A stretch of DNA of 64,000 nucleotides, from positions 6,549 through 70,548 of the forward strand of contig CAVCMI010000037.1 of NCBI GenBank assembly GCA_963603365.1, read 5' to 3'. Source of the DNA: F23-D06 sp963603365 (GTDB taxonomy: Bacteria > Bacteroidota > Bacteroidia > Bacteroidales > WCHB1-69). Both the position numbers and the translations under genes were made by a program. The notes under the pieces are model-generated. The model was not told the origin of the DNA, did no database searches, and worked only from the letters and a program-made list of their open reading frames with translations. Below, one piece after another: positions 1 to 8,770 of the stretch (positions are counted from its first letter, which is position 1; the number at the start of each line of letters is the position of its first letter).

Positions 1-228
1 GTGCGAGATGAAGAGGTCGGAAGCGTTGAAACTGTTGATGATGTCGCCCGATATGCCTGAACGGTCGTTGTCGATGAAGGCGATGTCCAGCACTTTGATC
101 TCATAGTCGGCGCAGAACGGGAAAAGCATGAACTCCGCCATCGGGGCAATTACCAAGATGCTGAGCAGCAGGGGATTCCTGAAGACCTGCAAAAACTCTT
201 TCTTGATGAGGATAAGGATGATTCTCAT
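1..228 (-). CDS. ABC-2 type transporter permease, N-terminal part (runs off window)
   Basis: This is the start of an inner-membrane permease; only the first 76 codons are present and the reading frame continues past base 1. The translation opens with MRIILILIKKEFLQVFRN, a short cytoplasmic lead, followed by a hydrophobic segment (about residues 20-38) and the start of a periplasmic domain (IAFIDNDRSGISG). The same layout opens the complete permease just upstream of it. It starts 4 nt after that gene's stop, so it is the last gene seen of an exporter operon and by position matches YbhR. The ATG at 228 follows the neighbour's stop directly. The assignment is by family and context; the substrate is unknown. 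Confidence 0.85.
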   Translation of the reverse strand, partial: MRIILILIKKEFLQVFRNPLLLSILVIAPMAEFMLFPFCADYEIKVLDIAFIDNDRSGISGDIINSFNASDLFISH

Positions 229-232
229 AGTC

Positions 233-1333
233 TTAGTTCCTTTTGTCCAATCGTTTGATGCTGAAAAGAATGAATGCCACGGCCATGGCGAAAAGGATGA
301 GCAGGTACATCCAGATGTCGGTGAAGCCGGACCCTTTGATCATGACGTCCTTGATGGACAGGATGAACCATTTGGCGGGGAACAGGTTTGCGATGACCTG
401 AAAGAACAGAGGCATGCTGTTCAACGGGAACAGGAATCCGGAGAGCAGCACGGTAGGAAGAAACAGCCCCATCATGGTAATCATCATGGCATCCACCTGC
501 GTGCGGCTGATGGAGGAGATGAGCATGCCGAACGAGGCGGCGGTAAGCATAAAGATGATGCAGAGCGCGAACAGCATGACCAAGTCGCCGTTTACAGGCA
601 TCTTGAAGACGGTGACGCTGATGACGATGATGGTGACGGTGCTGAGCAGCGATATGAGCATATACGGGATCACTTTCCCGATGATGATGTGGATTTTCTT
701 CACCGGCGTGATGAGGAGCATCTGCATGGTGCCGGTCTCTTTCTCGCGTGCCAGGGTGATGGAACTCATCAGCGCGGTCACCAGCACCATGATGAGGGTG
801 ATGATGCCGGGCACGAACATATAGACGCTGTTCAACTCGGGGTTGTAGAGCATTTTTGCGGTGACTTGAAAGTCAGAGCTTTCGATGTCGCTGTTGTATT
901 GCTCCGTGAAGCTGTAAACCACCGAACGCACGTAGTTGTTGAGGATGGAGGCCACGTTGAGGTCTGACACGTCGTTGATGACCTGAAGGGTGGCGTCGCG
1001 CTCTTTGGAGAGCGATTCCTCAAAGCGGGAGGGTATGATGATGGCCAGCTTGATGCCTTTGTTTTTGAAGTCATTGTCAATTTCCGCCTCGTTCTCGGGG
1101 TAAGAGACGATCTGGAAATAGCCGGAGGCGGAGAGGTCGTTGACCAGGATTTTTGACTGCGAGTCTTTGGCGAGGTCGAGCACCGATATTTTGGCGTTGC
1201 GGATGTCGGTGCTGATGGTGAAGCCGAAGAGCAGCACCAGCGCCACAGGCATGGCCAGCACCAGTGCGAGTGTGATCTTGTCACGGATGATGTGGATGAA
1301 CTCTTTCTTCAATATGATTCGCAGTTCTTTCAT
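233..1333 (-). CDS. ABC-2 type transporter permease (YbhS/YhhJ-like)
   Basis: A 366-residue inner-membrane permease of an ABC exporter. There is one N-terminal membrane segment (about 25-45), a long periplasmic domain with DxxxDxxS-type text (about 45-165), and a block of five hydrophobic segments from about 170 to 360 including the ABC-2 motif region AREKETGTMQMLLITPVK near residue 200. That topology is the one known for YhhJ/YbhS/YbhR proteins. It lies between two ATPase genes and a second permease, with gaps of 4-9 nt, so the complex is probably a heterodimeric permease. The exported compound (drug, lipid or ion in relatives) cannot be read from the sequence. Confidence 0.9.
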   Translation of the reverse strand: MKELRIILKKEFIHIIRDKITLALVLAMPVALVLLFGFTISTDIRNAKISVLDLAKDSQSKILVNDLSASGYFQIVSYPENEAEIDNDFKNKGIKLAIIIPSRFEESLSKERDATLQVINDVSDLNVASILNNYVRSVVYSFTEQYNSDIESSDFQVTAKMLYNPELNSVYMFVPGIITLIMVLVTALMSSITLAREKETGTMQMLLITPVKKIHIIIGKVIPYMLISLLSTVTIIVISVTVFKMPVNGDLVMLFALCIIFMLTAASFGMLISSISRTQVDAMMITMMGLFLPTVLLSGFLFPLNSMPLFFQVIANLFPAKWFILSIKDVMIKGSGFTDIWMYLLILFAMAVAFILFSIKRLDKRN

Positions 1334-1342
1334 CAGTTTGGC

Positions 1343-2062
1343 TTATCGTTTCACGAATTTGACAAAGACATCGTTGATGGTTTCGGCGCCGGTTCGGGCT
1401 TTGATCTCGTCAGGGGTGCCGATGATCTTGATCTGGCCGTCGGTCATGATGGAGATGCGGTTGCAGTATTCCGCCTCGTCCATATAGTGGGTGGTCACCA
1501 GGATGGTGACGCCGCGGGAGGCGGCCTGGTAGATGAGTTTCCAGAACTCGCGGCGCACGATAGGGTCCACGCCCGAGGTGGGCTCGTCGAGGAAGACGAT
1601 GTGGGGCCGGTGCAGGATGGCGGTGGCAAATGCCAGCTTTTGTTTCCAGCCCAGCGGGATGGCGTTCACAAGGGTGTTGGCCTGCTTGTCCATGTTGAGT
1701 TCGGCAAGGCTGCCCATGATCCGTTCCTTCAGTTCTTTGCGCGGGATGCGGTAGATGGTGCCGAACAGCTGCATGTTCTCGAATACGGTCAAATCGCCAT
1801 AGAGCGAGAAGCGCTGGCTCATGTAGCCGATGTTGCGCTTGATGAGTTTCGACTGCGTGAGGATGTCATAGCCCGCGATGGTCGCGGTGCCGGAGGTGGG
1901 CTGCAGCAGCCCGCTCATCATCTTGATGGCCGTGGTCTTGCCGGCGCCGTTGGCTCCGAGAAAGCCGAAGATCTCACCTTTTTTCACCTGAAAGGAGATG
2001 TGGTCAACAGCGGTGAAATTGCCGAATTGCTTGGTGAGCCGGTTCGCCTCGATGCTGTACAT
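1343..2062 (-). CDS. ABC transporter ATP-binding protein
   Basis: A 239-residue cytoplasmic ATPase that should energise the adjacent ABC-2 permeases. Visible motifs in order are Walker A GANGAGKTT (about 36-44), a Q-loop near YMSQRFSLYGDL, and a Walker B/D-loop HIVFLDEPTSGVDP (about 155), followed by the H-loop in VTTHYMDEA. The signature is degenerate (IPLGWKQKLAFA instead of LSGGQ), as is usual for one half of a paired ATPase. E. coli YbhF carries two ATPase domains in one chain; here the second domain is this separate gene, 3 nt after the first. The pairing with the upstream ATPase is inference from operon order. Confidence 0.92.
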   Translation of the reverse strand: MYSIEANRLTKQFGNFTAVDHISFQVKKGEIFGFLGANGAGKTTAIKMMSGLLQPTSGTATIAGYDILTQSKLIKRNIGYMSQRFSLYGDLTVFENMQLFGTIYRIPRKELKERIMGSLAELNMDKQANTLVNAIPLGWKQKLAFATAILHRPHIVFLDEPTSGVDPIVRREFWKLIYQAASRGVTILVTTHYMDEAEYCNRISIMTDGQIKIIGTPDEIKARTGAETINDVFVKFVKR

Positions 2063-2065
2063 GTC

Positions 2066-2983
2066 CTATTTCATTTTTACGATTTCAATGAAGCAGTCTT
2101 CTACGGAGGGACTGATGGCGACAAGCTCTTCGTGGCGCAGCCCGTTGTCCTGCAGGAACCGTTCAAAGGTGGGCAGCGCAGTGTCAAGGCTGTCGTAAAA
2201 GGCAATGTGGCAGTTGTCGCCGTAGGGGTAATAGTTGCAGTTGAGCGGACAGCGCTCCATGGCGGAAAGCAGCGCGAAGATGTTGTCGCAACGGAAGGTG
2301 AACAATTTCCCCTTGAAGTTCCGGATGAATGTGCCGGGCGGGTTGATGCCGATGATCCTCCCGTCCTGCACCAGCGCGATGCGGTCACAACGGGTGGCTT
2401 CGTCCATATAAGGCGTGGACACCATTACGGTGATGCCTTCGTGCCGTATGGATTTCAAGATGTCCCAGAACTCTTTGCGCGACACGGGGTCCACGCCGGT
2501 GGTGGGCTCGTCGAGGAAAAGGATCCGCGGACGGTGTATCAAGGCACAGCACAAGGCCAGCTTCTGCTTCATGCCGCCGGAGAGTTTCCCCGCCTTGCGG
2601 CCCTTGAATGGCGACAGCTGGTTCCAGATGGGACGAATCAGGTCCATGTTCTCCTCGATGCCGCTTTTGTACATCACGGCAAAGAAGGTCAGGTTCTCCT
2701 CCACGCTGAGGTCAGGGTAGAGCGAGAAGGTGCCCGGCAGGTAGCCGATGACCTGCCGCACCGCCTTGTAGTCGCGGATCACGTCCATGCCGAAGACGGA
2801 AAGCGTGCCGCTGTCTGGCAGCAGCAGGGTGGTGAGGATATTGAAGAGGGTTGACTTGCCCGCACCGTCGGGGCCCACCAGCCCGAACACCTCCCCCTCG
2901 GCCACTTCAAGGCTGACGTTGTCCAGCGCGACAGTCTTGCCTTCGTATGTCTTGTTTACGGCCTGGATGGAGATAGCGTTCAT
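2066..2983 (-). CDS. ABC transporter ATP-binding protein
   Basis: A 305-residue ABC ATPase. Walker A is GPDGAGKST (about 37-45), the signature is a clean KLSGGMKQKLALCCAL (about 134), and Walker B is PRILFLDEPTTGVDP (about 155). A C-terminal extension of about 80 residues after the H-loop (STPYMDEATRCD) is typical of exporter ATPases of the YbhF/DrrA class. It sits between the membrane-fusion lipoprotein gene and the second ATPase, all on one strand with short gaps, so the two ATPases probably act as a heterodimer. The start is the ATG at 2983; there is no Shine-Dalgarno, as expected for this phylum. Confidence 0.92.
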   Translation of the reverse strand: MNAISIQAVNKTYEGKTVALDNVSLEVAEGEVFGLVGPDGAGKSTLFNILTTLLLPDSGTLSVFGMDVIRDYKAVRQVIGYLPGTFSLYPDLSVEENLTFFAVMYKSGIEENMDLIRPIWNQLSPFKGRKAGKLSGGMKQKLALCCALIHRPRILFLDEPTTGVDPVSRKEFWDILKSIRHEGITVMVSTPYMDEATRCDRIALVQDGRIIGINPPGTFIRNFKGKLFTFRCDNIFALLSAMERCPLNCNYYPYGDNCHIAFYDSLDTALPTFERFLQDNGLRHEELVAISPSVEDCFIEIVKMK

Positions 2984-3010
2984 TTTTTCGGCATTCGTAA
3001 GTGTGTTCTG

Positions 3011-3937
3011 CTATTTGAAAAGTACATCGCCCGGCATGCCGATCTTGGCTGAACCGTCGTTCTTGAAACTCACCTTGACGGCATAGACCAGATTGGCGCG
3101 CTCGTCTTTGGTCTGTATCATCTTGGGGGTGAACTCTGCCTTGGGCGAAATCCAGGATATGGTGCCCGGCAGCCTTATCTCTTCGCCGGCTTTGTTGTCA
3201 AGCCGCACCACGGCGCTTTGCCCGAGTTTTACGGTTGAGAGGGCATCTTCGGTGATGTAGACCTTGATGAACATGTTGGTGAGGTCGGCGATTTTGAAAA
3301 GCGGCTTGCCTTGGTAGGCCAGTTCGTTCTCTTCAATGTACTTGTTGATGATGGTGCCCGTGATGGGGGCTTTGATGCGGCAGTTTGCCAGCGCATGCTC
3401 CAGTTGCTTGAGCTGGAAGCGCATGGCTTCAACCTCCTCCGACAGCGAATGGTTCTGGGTGGCGATGTTCGACTTGGCGGCGGCTATCTGGCTCTCGGTG
3501 ATAATGATCTCGGCCTGAATGTCGTCAAGCTGTTTTGTGGAGGCGGCGTTGGCCTCGATCAGCTTGCTGACTCGCTGCTTCTCTTTGTTGAGCGTCGAGA
3601 GCTTGTCTTCCAGCACGCGGGTCTGCGATGACTCGTCAGGACGGCGGGCAAGCGTGGCGTTGATGGACGACTCAAGCTGCTTGATCTGTAAGTATGTCTG
3701 GAATGTGTCAATGCAGCCCAGTACAGTGCCGGCCTCGTAGGTCTCACCCTCTTTGATGTTGAAAGAGAGCATCTTGCCGTTCCCCTCCGACGACACGATG
3801 ATTTCTGTGGCTTCACAGACGCCGTAGGCATCGGCGTCGTCTTTGTTTTTTTTGCATCCGGCCAGTAGAAGTACGCATACCATCGCAGCCAAAACGGCAG
3901 TCTTGGAAAACCTGAACACGCAGACTGTGTTTTTCAT
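3011..3937 (-). CDS. HlyD-family periplasmic membrane-fusion lipoprotein (YbhG-like)
   Basis: A 308-residue periplasmic adaptor for the ABC exporter. The protein starts with a lipoprotein signal ending LLLAGC (lipobox about 18-24). It then has a biotinyl-lipoyl-like segment (SFNIKEGETYEAGTVLG), a long coiled-coil hairpin (about 80-170, QIKQLESSINATL to MRFQLKQLEHAL), the second half of the lipoyl domain (IKAPITGTI) and a beta-barrel region. An in-frame ATG 36 nt upstream exists, but the start at 3937 gives a proper signal peptide and is preferred. No TolC-type outer-membrane gene is visible here; it could be elsewhere. It is the first gene of the operon and lies 95 nt downstream of a promoter box. 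Confidence 0.9.
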   Translation of the reverse strand: MKNTVCVFRFSKTAVLAAMVCVLLLAGCKKNKDDADAYGVCEATEIIVSSEGNGKMLSFNIKEGETYEAGTVLGCIDTFQTYLQIKQLESSINATLARRPDESSQTRVLEDKLSTLNKEKQRVSKLIEANAASTKQLDDIQAEIIITESQIAAAKSNIATQNHSLSEEVEAMRFQLKQLEHALANCRIKAPITGTIINKYIEENELAYQGKPLFKIADLTNMFIKVYITEDALSTVKLGQSAVVRLDNKAGEEIRLPGTISWISPKAEFTPKMIQTKDERANLVYAVKVSFKNDGSAKIGMPGDVLFK

Positions 3938-4032
3938 AATCGTCCCTGTAACGTTGTTGATATTATAACTCATTATGTTTTAAATGTTTAGTTGAAACTG
4001 GCAATTGCATTTACAACCACTTTAAAACGAGT

Positions 4033-4041
4033 GCAAAGGTA
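4033..4041 (-). promoter_or_regulatory. Bacteroidota -7 box for the ABC exporter operon
   Basis: Read on the minus strand this is TACCTTTGC, a match to the TAnnTTTG -7 element known for the phylum's primary sigma factor. It lies about 95 nt before the HlyD start. No convincing -33 element was identified. Confidence 0.6.
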
Positions 4042-4115
4042 TTCTTTTTTTCGGAACGGCAGCGGTTGCAGATTCGGGCGTCCCGGCAGCCGATGCCCAT
4101 GCATGTCAATGACAA

Positions 4116-4145
4116 AGGAAAGCCCCGCCGCGGCGGGGCTTTCCT
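4116..4145 (-). terminator. Perfect 15-bp palindrome, likely gcvT terminator
   Basis: A perfect inverted repeat without spacer (AGGAAAGCCCCGCCG and its complement), GC-rich at the tip, followed on the minus strand by TTTGTC. It lies between the gcvT stop and the exporter promoter, so it probably ends gcvT transcription. Confidence 0.75.
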
Positions 4146-4190
4146 GGACATTTAAACTTCAAAAATTATGAAAAATGACAAATTGCAGTC

Positions 4191-5288
4191 TTATTGTTCA
4201 CCTTTATAGAACGGCATTTTCACGGTCACGGCCTTAAGGAGGCGTTCGCGGACCTTGATGAAGATCTCAGTGCCCGACTTGGCGAATTCTTTCTTGATGA
4301 GGGCGGTGCCGATGCCTTTGTTGACAGACGGGCCGAAAGTACCGGAACGGACTTCGCCGATTGTATTCCCTTCGGCGTCGCATACTTCGTAGCCGTTTCT
4401 CGGAATGCCGCGGTCGATCATTTCAAACCCCGTGATTCTGCGGGTGAGGCCGTTGGCTTTGAGGTCTTCCATGAATTTGCGGTCGATGAAGTCTTTGCCG
4501 TCCACGAATTTGGTGATCCAGCCCAGACCGGCTTCAATGGGGGAGATGGTGTCGTCTATCTCGTGGCCATAGAGGCAGAATCCCATCTCAAGACGCAGCG
4601 TGTCGCGTGCGCCAAGGCCGATCGGCTTGATGTCGAACTCTTTGCCGGCCTCAAACACGGCGTCCCAAATTTTGAGGGCCACCTCGTTGGGGAAGTAGAT
4701 CTCGCATCCGCCCGACCCCGTGTATCCCGTTGTGGAGAAGAGGATGTTGTCGATGCCGGCGAAGGTGATGATCTTGTTGGTGTAGTATTCCATGTCAACG
4801 ACGTTGGCGTCCGTGAGTTTCTGCATGGCTTTCAGCGCCAGCGGGCCTTGCACGGCCAGTTGGGATATGCTGTCGGAGATGTTGGCGATCTCGGCCCCGA
4901 ATGCCTTGTTCTGCTCTACTACCCAAGCCCAGTCTTTGTCGATGTTGGCTGCATTCACCACGAGCAGGTAGTCTTCATCATGCAGGTTATAGACCAGCAG
5001 GTCGTCAACCACGCCGCCTTTGCCGTTGGGGAAGCAGGAGTACTGCACTTTGCCGGGATAGAGGGCGGCCACATCATTGGTGGTGATGTGCTGCAGGAAA
5101 GGAAGAGCCTTGGGTCCCTTGACGGTGAACTCGCCCATGTGCGACACGTCGAAGACGCCGACTTTGGTTCTTACTTGAATGTGCTCTTCGGGGATGCTGC
5201 CGTATTGGATGGGCATGTAGTATCCGGCAAATTCCATCATTTTGGCACCTGATTTCTCGTGCGTGGCTCTGAATATGGTTTCTTTCAT
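4191..5288 (-). CDS. gcvT: Glycine cleavage system aminomethyltransferase (T protein)
   Basis: A 365-residue T protein, which moves the methylene group from aminomethylated H protein to tetrahydrofolate. The N-terminus (MMEFAGYYMPIQYGSIPEEH), the folate-domain text FDVSHMGEFTVKGP, QHITTNDVA and the C-terminal barrel (GEVRSGTFGPSVNKGIGTALI) are all present and the length is normal. No gcvH or gcvP lies next to it, so the cleavage genes are scattered in this genome, as is common in Bacteroidales. It has its own promoter box at 5354-5362 and a strong palindromic terminator after the stop, so it is probably monocistronic. Confidence 0.96.
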   Translation of the reverse strand: MKETIFRATHEKSGAKMMEFAGYYMPIQYGSIPEEHIQVRTKVGVFDVSHMGEFTVKGPKALPFLQHITTNDVAALYPGKVQYSCFPNGKGGVVDDLLVYNLHDEDYLLVVNAANIDKDWAWVVEQNKAFGAEIANISDSISQLAVQGPLALKAMQKLTDANVVDMEYYTNKIITFAGIDNILFSTTGYTGSGGCEIYFPNEVALKIWDAVFEAGKEFDIKPIGLGARDTLRLEMGFCLYGHEIDDTISPIEAGLGWITKFVDGKDFIDRKFMEDLKANGLTRRITGFEMIDRGIPRNGYEVCDAEGNTIGEVRSGTFGPSVNKGIGTALIKKEFAKSGTEIFIKVRERLLKAVTVKMPFYKGEQ

Positions 5289-5353
5289 AAAGCGTATGGT
5301 TATGTGTTGTAATTAGATTCTGTTCCGGAACAGTGCAGTTGCATTTGACGGCT

Positions 5354-5362
5354 GCAAAGATA
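5354..5362 (-). promoter_or_regulatory. -7 box for gcvT
   Basis: Minus-strand TATCTTTGC, matching TAnnTTTG, 66 nt before the gcvT start. Confidence 0.65.
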
Positions 5363-5510
5363 CAATTTTATGGCAAGCACGGGAAATGATATTTCGGATA
5401 ATCCTTTCGCCAATAAGTATGCCTAAAAGAACATGCAGACGCGCCCCCGATGGGTTAAGGCTCGAGAAATAGAGTCGTCCATTTGCTTTGCCGTCCGGGC
5501 CTGCCTGTTT

Positions 5511-6794
5511 CTATTTCTGTGTCATGATGTCGAGCACCAGGTTGTCGGTGGCTGCCATTCCCTTGATGCCGATGTTGGCCATGTTGAGCACGCATTTGTC
5601 CACGCTGTCGTCGATGATGCCCTCCACAGAGGAGACGGTCTTGTCCTCGATGGCCAGCATTGCCGAAAGCACGGCAGTGGACACGCCGGTGGCGACTTTG
5701 AGCGAGCAGCTCGGCTTGGCCCCGTCGCAGATCATGCCCGTGATGTTCGCAATCATGTTTTTTACGGCGTAGGAGACCTCCCGGTAGCCTCCGCCCATCA
5801 GGTAGGTGAGCCCGCAGGCGGACCCGGTGGCGGCCACCACACAGCCGCAGAGCGGCGAGAGCCTTCCGAAACTCTGCTTGATGTAGATGACCGCAAGATG
5901 ACTGAGCGTCAGGGCGCGGATGAGTTTCTCTTCCGACTTCAGCCGCTCCTCGGCAAACACCCAGACGGGCAGCGTGGCCGCTATGCCTTGGTTGCCGCTG
6001 CCGGAGTTGCTCATGACCGGGATCTTGGCGCCGGCCATCCGCGCGTCGCACGCCGCCGAGGTGTAGGTGAGGATCTTGGCATAGATGCCGTTGCCGAAGA
6101 ACAGCTGCGCCTCTGGCTGTATGAAGATGGTTTTGCCAAGCCCGTGGCCGTAGTCGCCCGTCAGCGCCAGCTCGGCGGCTTTCCGGTTCATGTCGGCAGT
6201 CGCCAGTATGAAACGGATGTCCTCGACAGGCGTTTCCATCGCAAAGTCATAGACGTCGCGCAAGGTCAGCGCCGGAACTTCCTCATTGCCTTTTTCTTCT
6301 TTGACCCGGCTGTCGTCGAGCAGCACCTCGCCGTTCCTGGAGATGTGACTGAAGTGGGTGTGCTCGCCGCTGATGACCACCTTTGCCTTGTCGTCGCCGT
6401 TGTGGCTCACTACTTCAATGTACAGCTTTTCGTCGGTGTCTTTCTTCCGGGCAATCTGTATGCGCTGCTGGCGGATGAATTCCTTGCCTTGCTCCACGCT
6501 CTCCGGGGTGATGTCTTTCAGCACCTCAAGCCGGTATTCCGATTTCCCGACCAGCGCCCCGAGCGCAACGGCTATGGGCAACCCGACCATCCCCGTGCCC
6601 GGGATGCCGACGCCCATGGCGTTCTTCAGCATATTGGCGCTCAGCGACACGATGATCTGTTTGGGCGTTCCGCCCAGCACCTCCTTGGATTTGGCGACGG
6701 CTAACGCCACCGCCATGGGTTCTGTGCAACCGATGGCGGGCACTACCTCGTGCTTTATCAGGGCAATTATCTGTTTCTGAAGTTCAGGTGTCAT
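5511..6794 (-). CDS. UPF0597 / L-cysteine desulfidase family protein (CyuA/YhaM-like)
   Basis: A 427-residue cytoplasmic protein of the serine dehydratase alpha-chain-like UPF0597 family; characterised members are [4Fe-4S] L-cysteine desulfidases making pyruvate, sulfide and ammonia. Conserved text is visible: VVPAIGCTEPMAVALAVA near the N-terminus (the GCTEP cysteine is catalytic in relatives), SNSGSGNQGIAATLPV mid-protein, and the cysteine-bearing segments LCGCVVAATGSACGL and ICDGAKPSCSLK that would ligate the cluster. It follows the saccharopine-dehydrogenase-family gene by 37 nt on the same strand and is probably co-transcribed with it. Substrate specificity is inferred from the family. 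Confidence 0.9.
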   Translation of the reverse strand: MTPELQKQIIALIKHEVVPAIGCTEPMAVALAVAKSKEVLGGTPKQIIVSLSANMLKNAMGVGIPGTGMVGLPIAVALGALVGKSEYRLEVLKDITPESVEQGKEFIRQQRIQIARKKDTDEKLYIEVVSHNGDDKAKVVISGEHTHFSHISRNGEVLLDDSRVKEEKGNEEVPALTLRDVYDFAMETPVEDIRFILATADMNRKAAELALTGDYGHGLGKTIFIQPEAQLFFGNGIYAKILTYTSAACDARMAGAKIPVMSNSGSGNQGIAATLPVWVFAEERLKSEEKLIRALTLSHLAVIYIKQSFGRLSPLCGCVVAATGSACGLTYLMGGGYREVSYAVKNMIANITGMICDGAKPSCSLKVATGVSTAVLSAMLAIEDKTVSSVEGIIDDSVDKCVLNMANIGIKGMAATDNLVLDIMTQK

Positions 6795-6831
6795 TTTCTG
6801 CGTAAAGAATAGGTTTTCCGAAAGGGAGCCA

Positions 6832-8052
6832 TTATTCTGAATCCCGGTTCTCGTGTGCCATTACGGGTAGAGGCTGGTCGATGACCTCGTGCCAGGGCAA
6901 GCCGTAGGCGCCGATTTCGGCCATAAACGGGTCTGGGTCGAACTGCTCCACGTTGAACACGCCGGTGCCTTTCCAGGTGCCGGTCAGTACCATCTTGGCG
7001 CAGAGCATGGCGGGCACCCCTGTGGTATAAGAAACGGCCTGCGCGCCGATTTCCCGGTAGCAGGCGGCGTGGTCGCAGTTGTTGTAGATATAATAGGTGC
7101 GGGGCTTGCCGTCCTTGACGCCGCTGATCTGGCAGCCGATGGAGGTTTGGCCATGGTAGCCTTCGCCGAGAGACGAGGGCTCGGGCAGCACGGCTTTCAG
7201 GAACTGCAGCGGCACGATTTCCATGCCTTGATAGACAATCGGCTTGATGCTGGTCATGCCGACCTCCTGCAACACGTTAAGCACGGTGAGGTATTTCTGG
7301 CCGAATGTCATCCAGAAGCGGGCACGCTTGATGGTCGGGAAGCTCTTCACCAGCGATTCGAGCTCTTCATGATAGAGCAGGTACGACTCTCTTTCGCCGA
7401 TGTCGGGATAGTTGACAGGGCGGTGCACCGACATGGGGTCAATCTCGACCCATTGGCCGTTTTCCCAGTATTTGCCGCGCTGGGTGATTTCGCGGATGTT
7501 GATCTCGGGGTTGAAGTTCGTGGCGAAAGCTTTGCCGTGGTCGCCGGCGTTGCAGTCAACGATGTCGAGACAGTGCATCTCGTCAAAATGGTGTTTGGCA
7601 GCGTATGCCGTGTAGATGCTGGTGACGCCGGGGTCGAAGCCGCATCCCAGCAGCGCCATGATGCCGGCCTCTTTGAAACGGTCATGGTATGCCCACTGCC
7701 AGCTGTACTCGAACTTGGCCTTGTCGCGCGGCTCGTAGTTGGCCGTGTCCATGTAGTTGGTCCCGGTGGCCAGACAGGCGTCCATCAACGGGAGATCCTG
7801 ATAGGGGAGCGCCACGTTGATCAGCAGGTCGGGGCGGCAACTTTCGATAAGCCGTACCGTCTCCTCGACATTGTCGGCGTCAACCCGGGCGGTTTTCACG
7901 TTCGCGTTCCCGGTCCGGGCGGCTATCTCGTCGCATTTTGACTTGGTGCGGGATGCAATCACGATTTCAGAGAACACTTCCGGCACGGAAGCGCACTTTT
8001 GTGCCACTACGGCCCCTACGCCTCCGGCACCTATGATAAGAACTTTTGCCAT
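6832..8052 (-). CDS. Saccharopine dehydrogenase family protein, probable carboxynorspermidine dehydrogenase
   Basis: A 406-residue NADPH-dependent enzyme. The N-terminal Rossmann motif is VLIIGAGGVGAVVAQKCA, followed by LLINVALPYQDLPLMDAC and the catalytic-domain text MALLGCGFDPGVTSIYTAYA. This subfamily in gut Bacteroidales is carboxynorspermidine synthase (dehydrogenase) of the alternative spermidine pathway, which condenses a diamine with aspartate semialdehyde. The usual partner, carboxynorspermidine decarboxylase, is not in the window. The annotation as CASDH rather than lysine-pathway saccharopine dehydrogenase rests on recognition of the subfamily, not on an active-site proof. Its promoter box is at 8087-8095. 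Confidence 0.88.
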   Translation of the reverse strand: MAKVLIIGAGGVGAVVAQKCASVPEVFSEIVIASRTKSKCDEIAARTGNANVKTARVDADNVEETVRLIESCRPDLLINVALPYQDLPLMDACLATGTNYMDTANYEPRDKAKFEYSWQWAYHDRFKEAGIMALLGCGFDPGVTSIYTAYAAKHHFDEMHCLDIVDCNAGDHGKAFATNFNPEINIREITQRGKYWENGQWVEIDPMSVHRPVNYPDIGERESYLLYHEELESLVKSFPTIKRARFWMTFGQKYLTVLNVLQEVGMTSIKPIVYQGMEIVPLQFLKAVLPEPSSLGEGYHGQTSIGCQISGVKDGKPRTYYIYNNCDHAACYREIGAQAVSYTTGVPAMLCAKMVLTGTWKGTGVFNVEQFDPDPFMAEIGAYGLPWHEVIDQPLPVMAHENRDSE

Positions 8053-8086
8053 AACAATGTATTTCTCGTTTTTTTGTTTGAAAGCG

Positions 8087-8095
8087 GCAAAAATA
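8087..8095 (-). promoter_or_regulatory. -7 box for the carboxynorspermidine dehydrogenase operon
   Basis: Minus-strand TATTTTTGC, 35 nt before the start codon. Confidence 0.65.
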
Positions 8096-8221
8096 CGATA
8101 TTATCCTGAATGCGCCCTCATCAGAATCGTTTTTTTAGCCCCGATGGCTTACGCCGTGGCGTCATGCCCCCTAATATTTCACAAAGCCGCACAAGGCATT
8201 GCGCATTTTCAGATTTTTTGT

Positions 8222-8230
8222 TATCTTTGC
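8222..8230 (+). promoter_or_regulatory. -7 box for the cupin gene
   Basis: TATCTTTGC, with an ATTG 20 nt upstream (8198-8201) that could be the -33 element. The spacing agrees with the known Bacteroidota promoter layout. It is divergent from the box at 8087-8095. Confidence 0.7.
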
Positions 8231-8274
8231 CGCTCTAAATCACATACGGGCAATAACAACTAACATGAACTGAT

Positions 8275-8619
8275 ATGATAAAGATGCAGCTGGACATGGA
8301 AGACGTCCATGTCGAAAACACAGGGAACATAGCCGGAACGATGGACAAGCAAATCATACTTACGCCTCCGGAGATGTTCGGAATGGCAAAGATGTTCGCA
8401 AAGATCACCCTTAAGCCCGGCAGCATGATCAAGGAGCATGCCCATACGGACGATGCGGAAGCCTATTATATCCTGCAGGGCGAAGCCGTGGTCAACGACG
8501 GCGGCGAGCCTCGGGAGCTCCGGGCTGGCGACGCCGTCTTTACGGGGCACGGCAACGCGCACAGCATCGAGAACAAAACGGAAGAAGATGTCGTTTTTCT
8601 GGCCGTGATCTTCAAATAA
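8275..8619 (+). CDS. Small cupin-domain protein
   Basis: A 114-residue single-domain cupin. The metal-binding motif 1 is visible as KEHAHTDDAEAYYILQGE (two His, one Glu) and motif 2 as GHGNAHSIEN. Such proteins bind a divalent metal and small carboxylates or sugars. The genomic neighbour downstream is an antiporter 150 nt away; the gap contains no clear gene or terminator. Function beyond a metal-binding cupin cannot be inferred. Confidence 0.88.
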   Translation: MIKMQLDMEDVHVENTGNIAGTMDKQIILTPPEMFGMAKMFAKITLKPGSMIKEHAHTDDAEAYYILQGEAVVNDGGEPRELRAGDAVFTGHGNAHSIENKTEEDVVFLAVIFK

Positions 8620-8770
8620 GAATACAAACGCATGACAGTCAATACAATCGCTTGTCCGGGAAATATGGCATGGATGCCGCCAATGGCGTCGTCTCCGCCT
8701 GTGTCTCCGGATGCCGGTGGCTTTGTGCAAGACTCAACCGTATCCTGACTAATCATTTAAGAATACAACT

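Noticed and set aside
1292..2854. 520-residue open frame on the plus strand opposite the two ABC ATPases
   Set aside because: It is a shadow of the two ATPases, which show intact Walker and signature motifs; its own text is rich in His, Asp and Gly without any domain.
4194..5252. 352-residue plus-strand frame inside gcvT
   Set aside because: It is the complementary shadow of a complete GcvT with all family landmarks.
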